Assembly (NCBI RefSeq): GCF_004959925.1
Contig: NZ_SPUW01000003.1
Coordinates: 434,001 to 498,000, forward strand
DNA length: 64,000 bases
From: Pseudooceanicola onchidii
GTDB taxonomy: Bacteria > Pseudomonadota > Alphaproteobacteria > Rhodobacterales > Rhodobacteraceae
Reading direction: 5' to 3'
Every line of letters starts with the position of its first letter. Within the stretch, counting starts at the first letter, position 1. Positions 20,121 to 28,863 of the stretch are shown piece after piece. The position numbers and the translations under genes are program-made. The notes beneath the pieces are model-generated. The model was not told where the DNA came from, made no database searches, and was given only the letters and a program-made list of their open reading frames with translations.

Positions 20121-21317
20121 TTATTCCGCAGGTTCGGTCTTGGTCTGCGTCTGGGCGCGCTTGCGCCCGAACAGACCGGTGAGTTTCTGGCCGCCCTCAA
20201 CCAGCCCGCCGGGCAGGAAGATGATGACCAGCATGAACAGCAGGCCCTGGGTCATGTGCCAGCCTTCGCCGGTGAACCAGGTGGCCACCCAGACGACCGC
20301 GTGCTGCAGCCAGTCGGGCAGGAAGGCGAACCAGGAGTCCAGCAGGCTTTCGTTCATCTTGGAGATGATGTTTTCCATGTACTTGATGGTGCCTGCGCCC
20401 AGGATCGGGCCGATCAGGGTGCCGACGCCGCCGAGGATGGTCATGATCACCACCGCGCCGGATTCGGTCCAGTACATCCGCTCGGCGCCTGCCAGCGGGT
20501 CCATCGCCGCCAGCAGACCGCCCGCGAGACCCGCGTACATGCCCGAGATGACGAAGGCGGCCAGCGTGTAGGGCTTGGCGTTCAGGCCGGTGTACATCAT
20601 CCGCGTCTGGTTCGACTTGATCGCGCGCAGCATCAGGCCGAAGGGCGAGCGGAAGATGCGGATCGACAGGTAGAAGGCCAGGATCAGCAGGATCGCACAC
20701 AGGTAGTAGCCGACCGGGAAAGTGAAGTTCCACGGGCCAAGCGCCAGGTCGACCTTCGAGCGCATCTCGAGCCCGAAGAGGTGCGGCACGTTCGGTCCGT
20801 TGCCCAGCAGGATCTGCGGATCGTCGTTGTAGATCTGCAGGCCGGTTTCGCCGTTGGTGATGGTGGTGCCCAGCCAGCGGCCCAGAAGGTCCGAATAGGC
20901 GATGGCGTACATCATCTGCGCGAAGGCCAGCGTCAGGATCGAGAAGTAGATCCCCGACCGGCGCAGAGAGATATAGCCGATCAGCACCGACAGCAGGCCC
21001 GCGGCGATCACCGACAGCACCAGGCCCGGCAGGATGTTGAAGTTCAGCAGTTTGAACATCCACACCGCCGCATAGGATCCGACACCCAGAAAGGCAGCGT
21101 GACCGAAGGACAGGTACCCGGTCAGGCCAAACAGGATGTTGAAGCCGATGGCGAAGATGCCGAAGATGGCAAACCGCTGCATCAGGTCGGGATAGCCGCC
21201 GTTGAAGAAGGCCATGCCGGAGTTGGTCGGGAAGAGGTTGAGGATGAAGGGTGCAAACAGCGCCAGCACCACCACGACGAGCAGGAGCCCGGTGTCTTTC
21301 TTATCGAGACCCAGCAT
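20121..21317 (-). CDS. Liv-type ABC transporter permease (LivM-like)
   Basis: The 398-residue integral membrane protein is of the LivM type, with about nine hydrophobic segments and the family motif [20 protein letters not shown] near residue 70. A long polar insertion lies between about residues 145 and 190. The C-terminus is charged. It is 3 bases downstream of the LivH-like gene, so the two are coupled. Confidence 0.9.
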   Translation of the reverse strand: MLGLDKKDTGLLLVVVVLALFAPFILNLFPTNSGMAFFNGGYPDLMQRFAIFGIFAIGFNILFGLTGYLSFGHAAFLGVGSYAAVWMFKLLNFNILPGLVLSVIAAGLLSVLIGYISLRRSGIYFSILTLAFAQMMYAIAYSDLLGRWLGTTITNGETGLQIYNDDPQILLGNGPNVPHLFGLEMRSKVDLALGPWNFTFPVGYYLCAILLILAFYLSIRIFRSPFGLMLRAIKSNQTRMMYTGLNAKPYTLAAFVISGMYAGLAGGLLAAMDPLAGAERMYWTESGAVVIMTILGGVGTLIGPILGAGTIKYMENIISKMNESLLDSWFAFLPDWLQHAVVWVATWFTGEGWHMTQGLLFMLVIIFLPGGLVEGGQKLTGLFGRKRAQTQTKTEPAE

Positions 21318-21320
21318 GAG

Positions 21321-22352
21321 TTAGTCCTCCATCACGCCTTTTTTGCCCATCAGGCCGCGCGGGCGGGTGAGCAGAATGATAATTGCAACGAGGTAGATGA
21401 TGATCTGGTCGATCCCGTCGAGCACCTCTTTCACCGCTGTCATCGAGGCGAAGCTTTCCAGGATACCCAGCAGGAAGCCCGCGGCGACCGCTCCGGGCAG
21501 GGAGCCCATTCCGCCGACGACGACCACGACGAAGGACAGCACAAGGAAGTCCATGCCCATGTGATAGTTCGGCGCGTTGATCGGTGCGTACATCACGCCC
21601 GCCCAGCCCGCGACAACGGCGGCGATGGCGAACATGATGGTGAAGCGGCGGTCGATGTTGATGCCCAGAAGGCCCACGGTGGCGCGGTCTGCCATTCCGG
21701 CGCGGACGACCATGCCGAAGGTGGTGAACTGCAGGAAGGCAAAGACACCGCCGATGACCACGGCTGAGAAGAAGAAGTAGATCATCCGCCAGTAGGGATA
21801 GATGATGACGTTCGGGTCAAAGCCGAAGGCCGCGCCGAAATCGACCGATCCCTTGAAGGCGTCGGGGGCGGGGGTCTGGATCGGGTTGGCACCGTAGATG
21901 CCGCGCACCAGTTCCTGCAGGATGATCGCCAGACCGAAGGTCACGAGGATCTGGTCAGCGTGCGGACGCTTGTAGAAGTGCTTGATCAGCCCGCGTTCCA
22001 TGACCAGACCCACCACGATCATGATCGGGATGGAAAAGAGGATGGCGAGCGGCACGGACCAGTCGATGATCGCGCCGCCCACCTCGGGACCGAACCAGGA
22101 TTCGACGTAGGGCGTTTCCACCTTGAGAGGGTTGCCCAGGAAGTCCTTCTGGGTCGGGTCTTCGGTCACGTAGCTGACCGACAGCAGCTTGGACAGCGCC
22201 ACCGAACAGAAGGCGCCGATCATGAACAGCGCGCCATGGGCGAAGTTGACCACGCCGAGCGTGCCGAAGATCAGTGTCAGGCCAAGGGCGATCAGCGCAT
22301 AGGCCGATCCCTTGTCCAGGCCGTTCAGAATTTGTGGAATGATGACGTCCAT
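21321..22352 (-). CDS. Liv-type ABC transporter permease (LivH-like)
   Basis: The 343-residue permease begins MDVIIPQILNGLDKGSAYAL and has the LivH hallmark GTLGVVNFAHGALFMIGAF. About eight membrane segments are visible, and a hydrophilic insertion (about 55-95) is longer than in E. coli LivH. The ATG at 22352 follows GAGGGACGGG. It is separated from the binding-protein gene by a hairpin-rich gap, typical where the binding protein is made in excess. Confidence 0.9.
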   Translation of the reverse strand: MDVIIPQILNGLDKGSAYALIALGLTLIFGTLGVVNFAHGALFMIGAFCSVALSKLLSVSYVTEDPTQKDFLGNPLKVETPYVESWFGPEVGGAIIDWSVPLAILFSIPIMIVVGLVMERGLIKHFYKRPHADQILVTFGLAIILQELVRGIYGANPIQTPAPDAFKGSVDFGAAFGFDPNVIIYPYWRMIYFFFSAVVIGGVFAFLQFTTFGMVVRAGMADRATVGLLGINIDRRFTIMFAIAAVVAGWAGVMYAPINAPNYHMGMDFLVLSFVVVVVGGMGSLPGAVAAGFLLGILESFASMTAVKEVLDGIDQIIIYLVAIIILLTRPRGLMGKKGVMED

Positions 22353-22384
22353 GTCCCGTCCCTCTGGATGAGAAAAGCCAAGGC

Positions 22385-22459
22385 GCGTGCATGGCACGCA
22401 CCCTGCCGGTCCCCTTGGGGACCAGGGTGTCGATGTGGGGTGCGCGACGTGCACGCACC
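22385..22459. repeat. Hairpin-rich gap between binding-protein and permease genes
   Basis: Three structures lie in tandem: GCGTGC-N3-GCACGC (22385-22399), a GGTCCCC-TT-GGGGACC stem (22408-22423) extended by flanking ACCCT/AGGGT, and GGGGTGCG/CGCACCCC with a 9-base loop (about 22437-22461). The first shares its core with 13410-13426. Such arrays usually protect the upstream binding-protein mRNA from 3' decay. Confidence 0.6.
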
Positions 22460-22473
22460 CCAGGTGTCATGGC

Positions 22474-23817
22474 TTAGGCGCCCGGGTTGCATTCACCCAG
22501 ATCGCCGCCGGCGAACATCGGGTGATCCGGTGCGTATTCGACCTGCGCGCGCGGAGTGACTTCGACGATTTCCAGCGTGTCGTACTGGTTCGTCGGGTTT
22601 TCCTTGCCGCGCATGACCAGCACGTCCTTGAAGCACTGGTGGTCGGCGCCGCGATAGGTGGTCGGGCCGTTGCCCATGCCGTCGAATTCGAAGTCCTCGA
22701 GGGCTTCGGCCACGGCGCAGGGGTTGAAGGACCCGGCACGTTCCACGGCGTCTGCGTAAAGCAGGGTCTGCACATAGCAGGTGTGCGCCGAGTTCGACGG
22801 CGGACGGCCGTACTTTTCACCGAAGGACTTGGTGAAGGCCTTGGAGCCCTCGTCCTGCAGCTGCCAGTTCCAGTTCATCGACCCGATGACGCCCTGCACG
22901 TTTTCACCTGCACCGGCGGCCATCAGTTCCGAATACAGCGGAACGACGATCTCGAACTTCTTGCCGTTGACCATCTTGTCCAGCAGGCCGAACTGAACGG
23001 CGTTGGTGAGCGAGTTCACCATGTTTCCGCCGTAGTGGTTCAGGACCAGCACGTCTGCGCCGGAGTTCAGGACCGGCGTGATGTAGGACGAGAAGTCCGT
23101 GGAGGCGAGCGGCGTCAGCACGTTGTTGACGGTTTCCCAGCCCATGGCCTCGGTGGCGGCTGCCATCGATTCCTGCTGCGTCCAGCCCCAGGTGTAGTCG
23201 GCGGTCAGGTGATAGGCGCGACGGTCCTTGCCGTATTCCTTCGCCAGCACCGGTGCGAGTGCTGCACCCGACATGTAGGCGTTGAAGAAGTGACGGAACC
23301 CGTTGGCCTTCTTGTCCTTGCCGGTGGTGTCGTTCGAGTGGGTCAGACCGGCCATGAAGATCACGCCGGCTTCCTGGCAGAGGCCCTGAACAGCCACGGC
23401 CACGCCCGAGGACGAGCCGCCGTTGATCATGACCGCGCCGTCTTTTTCGATCATCGACTTCGCGGATGCGCGGGCGGCGTCGGATTTGGTCTGGGTGTCA
23501 CCGGTGACGTACTTCACCTGCTTGCCCATGATGCCGTTCCCTTTCAGCGCCTTTGAGCTGAAGGTGTTCATCATGCCGCCATCGCCTTCACCGTTCAGGT
23601 GCTGGACGGCAAGTTCCTGCGCGCGCAGTTCGTCAAGGCCTTCCTCTGCGTAGGGGCCGGTCTGCGGCACGTTGAAGCCAAGCGTGACAGTGCTGCCCGT
23701 CGGTTCGTTTGTGAAGGCCGCCGCGGAAGACGCGGTGAAGATCGTGGGCAATGCAACACCGGCGCCGGCTACGGCACCTGTTTTCAGCACGCCACGACGC
23801 GACAGAGTCTTGGTCAT
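22474..23817 (-). CDS. Tat-exported substrate-binding protein of the Liv-type ABC transporter
   Basis: The 447-residue periplasmic protein begins with a twin-arginine signal (SRRGVLKTG) and has the type I binding-protein fold (LGFNVPQTGPYAEEG; VMINGGSSSGVAVAVQGLCQ). Tat export of such a protein is less usual and is seen in the urea/amide (FmdD/UrtA) branch. The ligand cannot be read from sequence. It is the first gene of the transporter set that ends with acs, and diverges from the ScfR-type regulator gene. Confidence 0.88.
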   Translation of the reverse strand: MTKTLSRRGVLKTGAVAGAGVALPTIFTASSAAAFTNEPTGSTVTLGFNVPQTGPYAEEGLDELRAQELAVQHLNGEGDGGMMNTFSSKALKGNGIMGKQVKYVTGDTQTKSDAARASAKSMIEKDGAVMINGGSSSGVAVAVQGLCQEAGVIFMAGLTHSNDTTGKDKKANGFRHFFNAYMSGAALAPVLAKEYGKDRRAYHLTADYTWGWTQQESMAAATEAMGWETVNNVLTPLASTDFSSYITPVLNSGADVLVLNHYGGNMVNSLTNAVQFGLLDKMVNGKKFEIVVPLYSELMAAGAGENVQGVIGSMNWNWQLQDEGSKAFTKSFGEKYGRPPSNSAHTCYVQTLLYADAVERAGSFNPCAVAEALEDFEFDGMGNGPTTYRGADHQCFKDVLVMRGKENPTNQYDTLEIVEVTPRAQVEYAPDHPMFAGGDLGECNPGA

Positions 23818-24038
23818 GAGTTTCCTCCCATATGTATGGATGCGGGGTGCGCGTCTCCTCTAGCGCGCCTCGCAGGCACATGTGTGCAAAGTCACTATCG
23901 CAGAGGGAAAGAAAACAAATCAACAACGGCCTTTAATCGTTAAACTTTTTTGTAAACAAATGCACAATGCCGTGGTATGGGATGTAAAGAAATTATTTCG
24001 CACTGCAGAAAGCCCTTGAAACGGCGGAGGAATTGGCG
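23818..24038. promoter_or_regulatory. AT-rich divergent control region between transporter and regulator
   Basis: These 221 bases contain the only clearly AT-rich stretch nearby (about 23895-24000). They hold TGTGCAAA (23883-23890) and TTTGTAAA (23949-23956). Each differs at one position from TTTGCAAA, the half-site reported for the ScfR regulator PccR of Rhodobacter sphaeroides. TGTGCA and TGCACA also form an inverted pair around them. The likely user is the regulator encoded at 24039. Confidence 0.5.
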
Positions 24039-25367
24039 ATGGCGCGCAGCTCACTTGCCGGCAGTCGGATCCGCGAAAGGCGGGTGATGCTGGGCCTCAG
24101 GCAGGCAGAACTGGCGCGGAGGGCCGGGATCTCGGCCTCCTACCTCAACCTGATCGAACACAACCGGCGCAGAATCGGCGGAAAACTGCTGCTGGATATC
24201 GCGCAGGTACTGGGGGTCGAGGCCGCGCTGCTGTCGGAGGGGGCCGAGGCCGCGCTGACCGGCACCCTGCGCGAGGCAGCCGCGGACGGGGCCCTGGCCG
24301 CCGCCGAGGTCGAGGCCGTCGATGAATTTGCCGGGCGGTTCCCGGGGTGGGCGCAGCTGCTGTCGACGCAGCACGGCCGGATCGGGCAGCTGGAGCAATC
24401 GGTCGAGGCGCTGACCGACCGGCTGGCCCATGACCCGCATCTGGCCGCGTCGCTGCACGAGGTGCTGTCGACCGTCACCGCCATCCATGCCTCCTCCTCG
24501 ATCCTCGTGGATACGAAAGAGCTTGAGCCCGAATGGCGCGACCGCTTTCACCGCAATATCCACGAAGACAGCGCCCGGCTGGCCGAAGGGGCGCAGCGGC
24601 TGGTGGATGAACTGGACGCCGGGCAGGCCCGCGACGCCACCGTGAACTCTCCGCAAGAGGAGGTGGACGCCTTCCTCGATGCCGCCGGTCATGCCTTTCC
24701 CGACCTGGAACGCGGGGCGGCCCCGGACGCGGTGATCGCGGCCGCAAACCTGACATCGGTCTCGGCGCAGGGGCTGGCGCGCGACCGGCTGGGCCGGATG
24801 GCGGCGGATGTGGCGGCGCTGCCCATGGCGCGGCTTGTCGAAGCGCTGCGCGGGCTGCGCTCCGAGGACAGGGCGGATCCGGTCCGGCTGGCCGCCGCGC
24901 TTGGGCTGGGTGTGGCACTGGTGATGCGGCGGCTGGTGAGCCTGCCGCGCGAGGTGACGGACGATCTGCTGCCCGCCGCGCCGGGGCTGGTGATCGCCGA
25001 TGCTTCGGGCACGTTCCTTTATCGTCGCGACCTGCCGGGGTTTCCGCTGCCCCGGTTCGGCGCGGCCTGTCCGCTGTGGCCGCTGTTCACCGCCCTGCAG
25101 CGACCGATGTACCCGGTGCGGGCGCGGGTGCAGATGGCCGGGCGCAGCGACGGGGTTTTCGACGCCTACGCGATTGCCGAAGCTGATGGCGCGGCGCCGG
25201 GCTGGGACGAGCCTATCCTGCGGACGCACATGCTGCTCTGGCCGGCCGAGGGGGCGGGCGAGGGCGCGAACACCCCGGTGCGCGGTGTGGGCGTGACCTG
25301 CCGCATCTGCCCGCGCGAAGACTGCGCGGCGCGGCGCGAGCCGTCGATCATGGCGCGGGGGGCGTGA
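24039..25367 (+). CDS. XRE-family short-chain fatty acyl-CoA regulator (ScfR/PccR-like)
   Basis: The 442-residue protein has an N-terminal XRE helix-turn-helix (about 9-63: RQAELARRAGISASYLNLIEHNRR). It ends with the ScfR-type C-terminal motif TCRICPREDCAARREP. Members of this family (PccR, RamB, PrpR) sense acyl-CoAs and control acetate or propionate use. The middle part lacks the HExxH of an IrrE-type peptidase domain and contains a helical stretch with HASSSILVDT. The ATG at 24039 has GGAGG at 24026-24030. Its position opposite the acs-linked transporter suggests it controls that operon. Confidence 0.82.
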   Translation: MARSSLAGSRIRERRVMLGLRQAELARRAGISASYLNLIEHNRRRIGGKLLLDIAQVLGVEAALLSEGAEAALTGTLREAAADGALAAAEVEAVDEFAGRFPGWAQLLSTQHGRIGQLEQSVEALTDRLAHDPHLAASLHEVLSTVTAIHASSSILVDTKELEPEWRDRFHRNIHEDSARLAEGAQRLVDELDAGQARDATVNSPQEEVDAFLDAAGHAFPDLERGAAPDAVIAAANLTSVSAQGLARDRLGRMAADVAALPMARLVEALRGLRSEDRADPVRLAAALGLGVALVMRRLVSLPREVTDDLLPAAPGLVIADASGTFLYRRDLPGFPLPRFGAACPLWPLFTALQRPMYPVRARVQMAGRSDGVFDAYAIAEADGAAPGWDEPILRTHMLLWPAEGAGEGANTPVRGVGVTCRICPREDCAARREPSIMARGA

Positions 25368-25449
25368 GTTGTCTTTGACTTGGAAGTTTCAATCGGGCAG
25401 GTTGACCCACCACGGGTAACCGGGGTTTCGTGCCGTAGGGGGAGACGGG

Positions 25450-25818
25450 ATGGACAAGACGGTTCTGGTCATCGAGGACGAACCAAACATCATCGAGGCG
25501 ATCAGCTTTATCCTGTCGCGGGATGGCTGGCGGGTGGCGACCCATTCCAACGGGGTGGATGCCGTGTCGGCGGTCGGCGCGCGCAAGCCCGACCTCGTGA
25601 TTTTGGACGTGATGCTGCCGGGGCGGTCGGGCTATGACATCCTGCGCGACCTGCGGGCCGCGACCGAGACGGCCGATCTGCCGGTGCTGATGCTGACCGC
25701 GCGCGGGCAGACCAAGGACCGCGAGATGGCCGAATCGCTTGGCGCCAGCCGGTTCATGGCCAAGCCCTTCTCGAACTCCGAAGTGCTGGAGGCCGTCCGG
25801 GACCTCGTCCGGCCATGA
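25450..25818 (+). CDS. Single-domain response regulator
   Basis: The 122-residue product is a receiver domain only. The phosphorylation site is Asp53 (VILDVMLPGRSG), with the acidic pair EDE at residues 9-11, the conserved Thr in LMLTARG and the Lys in AKPFS. There is no DNA-binding output domain. Its TGA overlaps the ATG of the next gene, and a symporter-kinase is encoded right after, so it is probably that kinase's partner. Confidence 0.9.
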   Translation: MDKTVLVIEDEPNIIEAISFILSRDGWRVATHSNGVDAVSAVGARKPDLVILDVMLPGRSGYDILRDLRAATETADLPVLMLTARGQTKDREMAESLGASRFMAKPFSNSEVLEAVRDLVRP

Positions 25819-26108
25819 GCGATCTGCGCAATCGCCTGTTCCTGGGGCGCGGCAGTTACCGCCAGCGGCGGCTTGCGGATGCGGCGCGTCTGATGCCGAT
25901 CCTGGGCGGCGTGCTGCTGATGCTGCCACTGCTCTGGCCGCGTCAGGGCATCGGCGAGGCGTCCGAGGTGCCGCCGACCTCCTCTGCGATGATCTATATC
26001 TTCGGGGTCTGGGTGGCGCTGGTGCTGGCCTCTCTCTACCTGTCGCACAACCTGGACCCCACAGAAACAGAGGCGCGGGGGGATGACGACCCGTCGCGGG
26101 GCGGCTGA
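25815..26108 (+). CDS. Small two-helix membrane protein
   Basis: The 97-residue protein has a basic N-terminus and two membrane segments (about 28-42 and 58-78), then an acidic tail. It overlaps the response regulator (ATGA) and shares one base with the kinase ATG, so the three genes are tightly coupled. No family is recognised with confidence. The arrangement recalls the small membrane partners (DUF485/DUF4212) encoded next to acetate symporters, and an accessory subunit of the downstream symporter domain is a reasonable inference. Confidence 0.7.
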   Translation: MSDLRNRLFLGRGSYRQRRLADAARLMPILGGVLLMLPLLWPRQGIGEASEVPPTSSAMIYIFGVWVALVLASLYLSHNLDPTETEARGDDDPSRGG

Positions 26109-28789
26109 TGGCGTCGCTGAACCTGCTGGTCTTCGTCTGCCTGGGCTACGTGGCGGTGCTGTTCCTGGTGGCCTTCGGGGCGGAACGCGCGGCGATGCGG
26201 GGGCAGGCGGCCTGGTTGCGATCCCCCATGGTCTACACGCTGTCGCTGTCGATCTACTGCACGGCCTGGACCTTTTACGGGGCGGTCGGCTATGCGGCGC
26301 GGTCGGGGATGGAGTACCTGACGATCTACATCGGCCCGTCGCTGATGATGATCGGCTGGTTCTGGGCGGTGCGCAAGCTGGTGCGGATCGGGCGCAGCCA
26401 GAACATCACCTCGATCGCCGACCTGATCTCGTCGCGCTATGGCAAGTCGACGCTGCTGGGGGTGCTGGTGACCGGCCTCGCCGTGGTCGGCACGACCCCC
26501 TATATCGCGCTTCAACTTCAGTCCGTAACCCTTTCCGTGGCCAGCTTTTCCGTCGCCGACGCCACGGTGCGCCCGCTGGATGACCAGAACTCTACCGCGC
26601 TGTGGGTGGCCGTGGGGCTGGCGTTCTTCACCGTGCTCTTCGGCACGCGCAACCTGGATGCCAACGAACGCCACCACGGCGTCGTCATGGCCATCGCGGT
26701 CGAGGCGGTGGTGAAGCTTTTTGCACTGCTGGCAGTCGGGGTCTTCGTCGTCTGGGGGATCGGCGGCGGCATCGGGGCCACGATGGACCGGATCGACGCG
26801 TCCTCCCTTGGGGACTGGCAGGTGCAGCCTGACCGCTGGATGGCGCTGTCGGCGCTGTCGGCGGCGGCCTTCCTGTGCCTGCCGCGGATGTTCCAGGTCT
26901 TGGTGGTCGAGAACGAGGACGAACGCCACCTGCGCACCGCCGCCTGGGCCTTCCCGCTGTACCTGCTGGCCATGTCGCTGTTCGTCGTGCCGATCGCGGT
27001 CGTGGGGCTGGACCTGATGCCCGCGGGCACGAACCCCGACCTTTTCGTGCTGTCGGTGCCGCTGGCCGAGGGGCGCAACGGGCTGGCGCTTCTGTCTTTC
27101 CTGGGGGGCTTTTCCTCGGCCACGTCGATGGTCATCGTCGCCTCGATCGCGCTGTCGACCATGGTGTCGAACCACATCGTCATGCCGATCTGGCTGTCGC
27201 GGCAGCAGGCGGGGGCGATGGTGTCTGGCGACGTGCGCAACATCGTCATCCTGTCGCGCCGGTTTTCCATCGTGGGGGTCCTGGCGCTTGGATACCTGTA
27301 TTACCGCATCTCGGGCGGCAGCACGGCGCTGGCGGCGATCGGCCTGATCTCGTTCTCGGGGGTGGCGCAGTTCCTGCCCGCGCTGATCGGCGGCATCTTC
27401 TGGCGCGGCGCGAACCGGGTCGGTGCGCTGGCGGGGCTGGTGACGGGCGGCCTGGTCTGGCTTTGGTGCCTGTTCCTGCCCAGCTTCGGTCCCGACGTGG
27501 TGATCCCTGCGGGCACCATGGCCGAGGGGCCGTTTGGCATGGGGTGGCTGAAGCCCTATGCGCTGTTCGGCATCCCGGGGCTCGACCCGCTGGTGCACGG
27601 GGTCTTCTGGTCGCTGTCGCTGAATGCGTTGGTCTTCGTCACGGCCTCGGTCTTTACCTTCCCGACGCCGCTGGAACGGCTGCAGGGCGCGCAGTTCGTC
27701 AATGTCTTCGACCACACCGCCCCGACGCGGGGCTGGTCCGGGGGGATGGCGCAAAGCGAAGACCTGATGATCATGGCACAGCGCATCCTTGGCGCGACCG
27801 AGGCGCAGGACCTGTTCCGTCGCGCCGCCCTGGACCAGGGGCTTGAGGGGTACCTGCCCGAACCCACACCGGCCTTCCTGCTGCAGCTTGAGCGTGAACT
27901 GGCCGGGTCGGTCGGGGCCGCGACGGCGCATGCGATGATCGCGCAGATCACCGGGGGGGCCAATATCTCGGTCGAGGATCTGCTGGCCGTGGCGGATGAG
28001 ACCGCGCAGATCATGGAACATTCCAGCCAGCTTGAGGCGAAATCAGCCGAGCTGACCCGCACCGCGCGACAGCTTCGCACGGCCAACGAAAAGCTGACCG
28101 CATTGTCGGTGCAGAAGGACGCGTTTCTCAGCCAGATCAGCCATGAATTGCGCACACCCATGACCTCGATCCGGGCGTTTTCGGAAATCCTGCGCGACGC
28201 CGAGGATCTGGAGGGCGAGGCCAAGGCGAAATACGCGGGCATCATCCACGGAGAGGCGATCCGCCTGACGCGACTTCTGGACGATCTGCTGGACCTGTCG
28301 GTTTTGGAAAATGGGCAGGTGCGGATGAATATCGCGCCGGGACGGCTGTCGGATTTCCTGGACCACGCGGTGGCGGCGACGGGGGCCGACCGGGGCAAGC
28401 TGCGCCTGCACCGCGAGGGGCGCGAGGATACGGTTCTGGTGACTGATGGCGACCGGCTGGCGCAGGTCTTCATCAACCTCATCGCGAATGCCCAGAAATA
28501 CTGCGACGCGCCTGAGCCGACGCTGACCATCGGGGCGCGGGCGGTCGACGGGCTGCTGATGATCGATTTCGTCGACAACGGCACCGGGGTCGCGCCGGAT
28601 CAGCAGGACATGATCTTCGAGAAATTCGCTCGCGTCGGCGAACAGCAGGCCGGTGGCGCGGGGCTGGGCCTTGCCATCTGTCGCGAGATCATGGCGCGCC
28701 TGGGCGGGTCGATCACCTATCTGCCGGGACAGCAGGGGGCCGCGTTCCGGGTCACCCTGCCGCTTCGGGATGCAATGGCCGCGCAATAG
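26108..28789 (+). CDS. Sodium/solute symporter-histidine kinase fusion (CrbS/CbrA-like)
   Basis: The 893-residue protein starts with an SLC5-type transporter domain of about 13 membrane segments (1 to about 520). A STAC-like linker follows (about 555-640), then a coiled region and a histidine kinase. The kinase shows the H-box SQISHELRTPM (His679), N-box FINLIANAQKY, and ATP-site segments DNGTGVAPDQ and GGAGLGLAICREIM. Related CrbS kinases control acs in Vibrio and Pseudomonas, and CbrA controls carbon use. Here acs and its linked transporter lie 2-10 kb away. The domain set is clear; the ligand is inferred to be a carboxylate or amino acid. Confidence 0.88.
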   Translation: MASLNLLVFVCLGYVAVLFLVAFGAERAAMRGQAAWLRSPMVYTLSLSIYCTAWTFYGAVGYAARSGMEYLTIYIGPSLMMIGWFWAVRKLVRIGRSQNITSIADLISSRYGKSTLLGVLVTGLAVVGTTPYIALQLQSVTLSVASFSVADATVRPLDDQNSTALWVAVGLAFFTVLFGTRNLDANERHHGVVMAIAVEAVVKLFALLAVGVFVVWGIGGGIGATMDRIDASSLGDWQVQPDRWMALSALSAAAFLCLPRMFQVLVVENEDERHLRTAAWAFPLYLLAMSLFVVPIAVVGLDLMPAGTNPDLFVLSVPLAEGRNGLALLSFLGGFSSATSMVIVASIALSTMVSNHIVMPIWLSRQQAGAMVSGDVRNIVILSRRFSIVGVLALGYLYYRISGGSTALAAIGLISFSGVAQFLPALIGGIFWRGANRVGALAGLVTGGLVWLWCLFLPSFGPDVVIPAGTMAEGPFGMGWLKPYALFGIPGLDPLVHGVFWSLSLNALVFVTASVFTFPTPLERLQGAQFVNVFDHTAPTRGWSGGMAQSEDLMIMAQRILGATEAQDLFRRAALDQGLEGYLPEPTPAFLLQLERELAGSVGAATAHAMIAQITGGANISVEDLLAVADETAQIMEHSSQLEAKSAELTRTARQLRTANEKLTALSVQKDAFLSQISHELRTPMTSIRAFSEILRDAEDLEGEAKAKYAGIIHGEAIRLTRLLDDLLDLSVLENGQVRMNIAPGRLSDFLDHAVAATGADRGKLRLHREGREDTVLVTDGDRLAQVFINLIANAQKYCDAPEPTLTIGARAVDGLLMIDFVDNGTGVAPDQQDMIFEKFARVGEQQAGGAGLGLAICREIMARLGGSITYLPGQQGAAFRVTLPLRDAMAAQ

Positions 28790-28815
28790 TCCGACGGCAT
28801 GGTTTCGATAAAGAA

Positions 28816-28835
28816 GATGGTAACCATCCTTGACT
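28816..28835 (+). promoter_or_regulatory. Dyad and -35-like box before the FliM/FliN-like gene
   Basis: GATGGT-A-ACCATC (28816-28828) is a perfect 6-base dyad, followed directly by TTGACT (28830-28835). No convincing -10 box follows. It may be a regulator site for the downstream gene. Confidence 0.3.
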
Positions 28836-28863
28836 AGTCTGCTCTCCAGTCAGTGGGGTCAGT

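Noticed and set aside
20109-21767. 552-codon antisense open frame across the two permease genes
   Set aside because: Composition rich in Gln, His, Asp and Arg mirrors membrane-protein codons; no start signals or domains.
23941-23960. CtrA site (TTAA-N7-TTAA) in the divergent AT-rich gap
   Set aside because: Two TTAA boxes are present nearby but only three bases apart, which does not fit the spacing.
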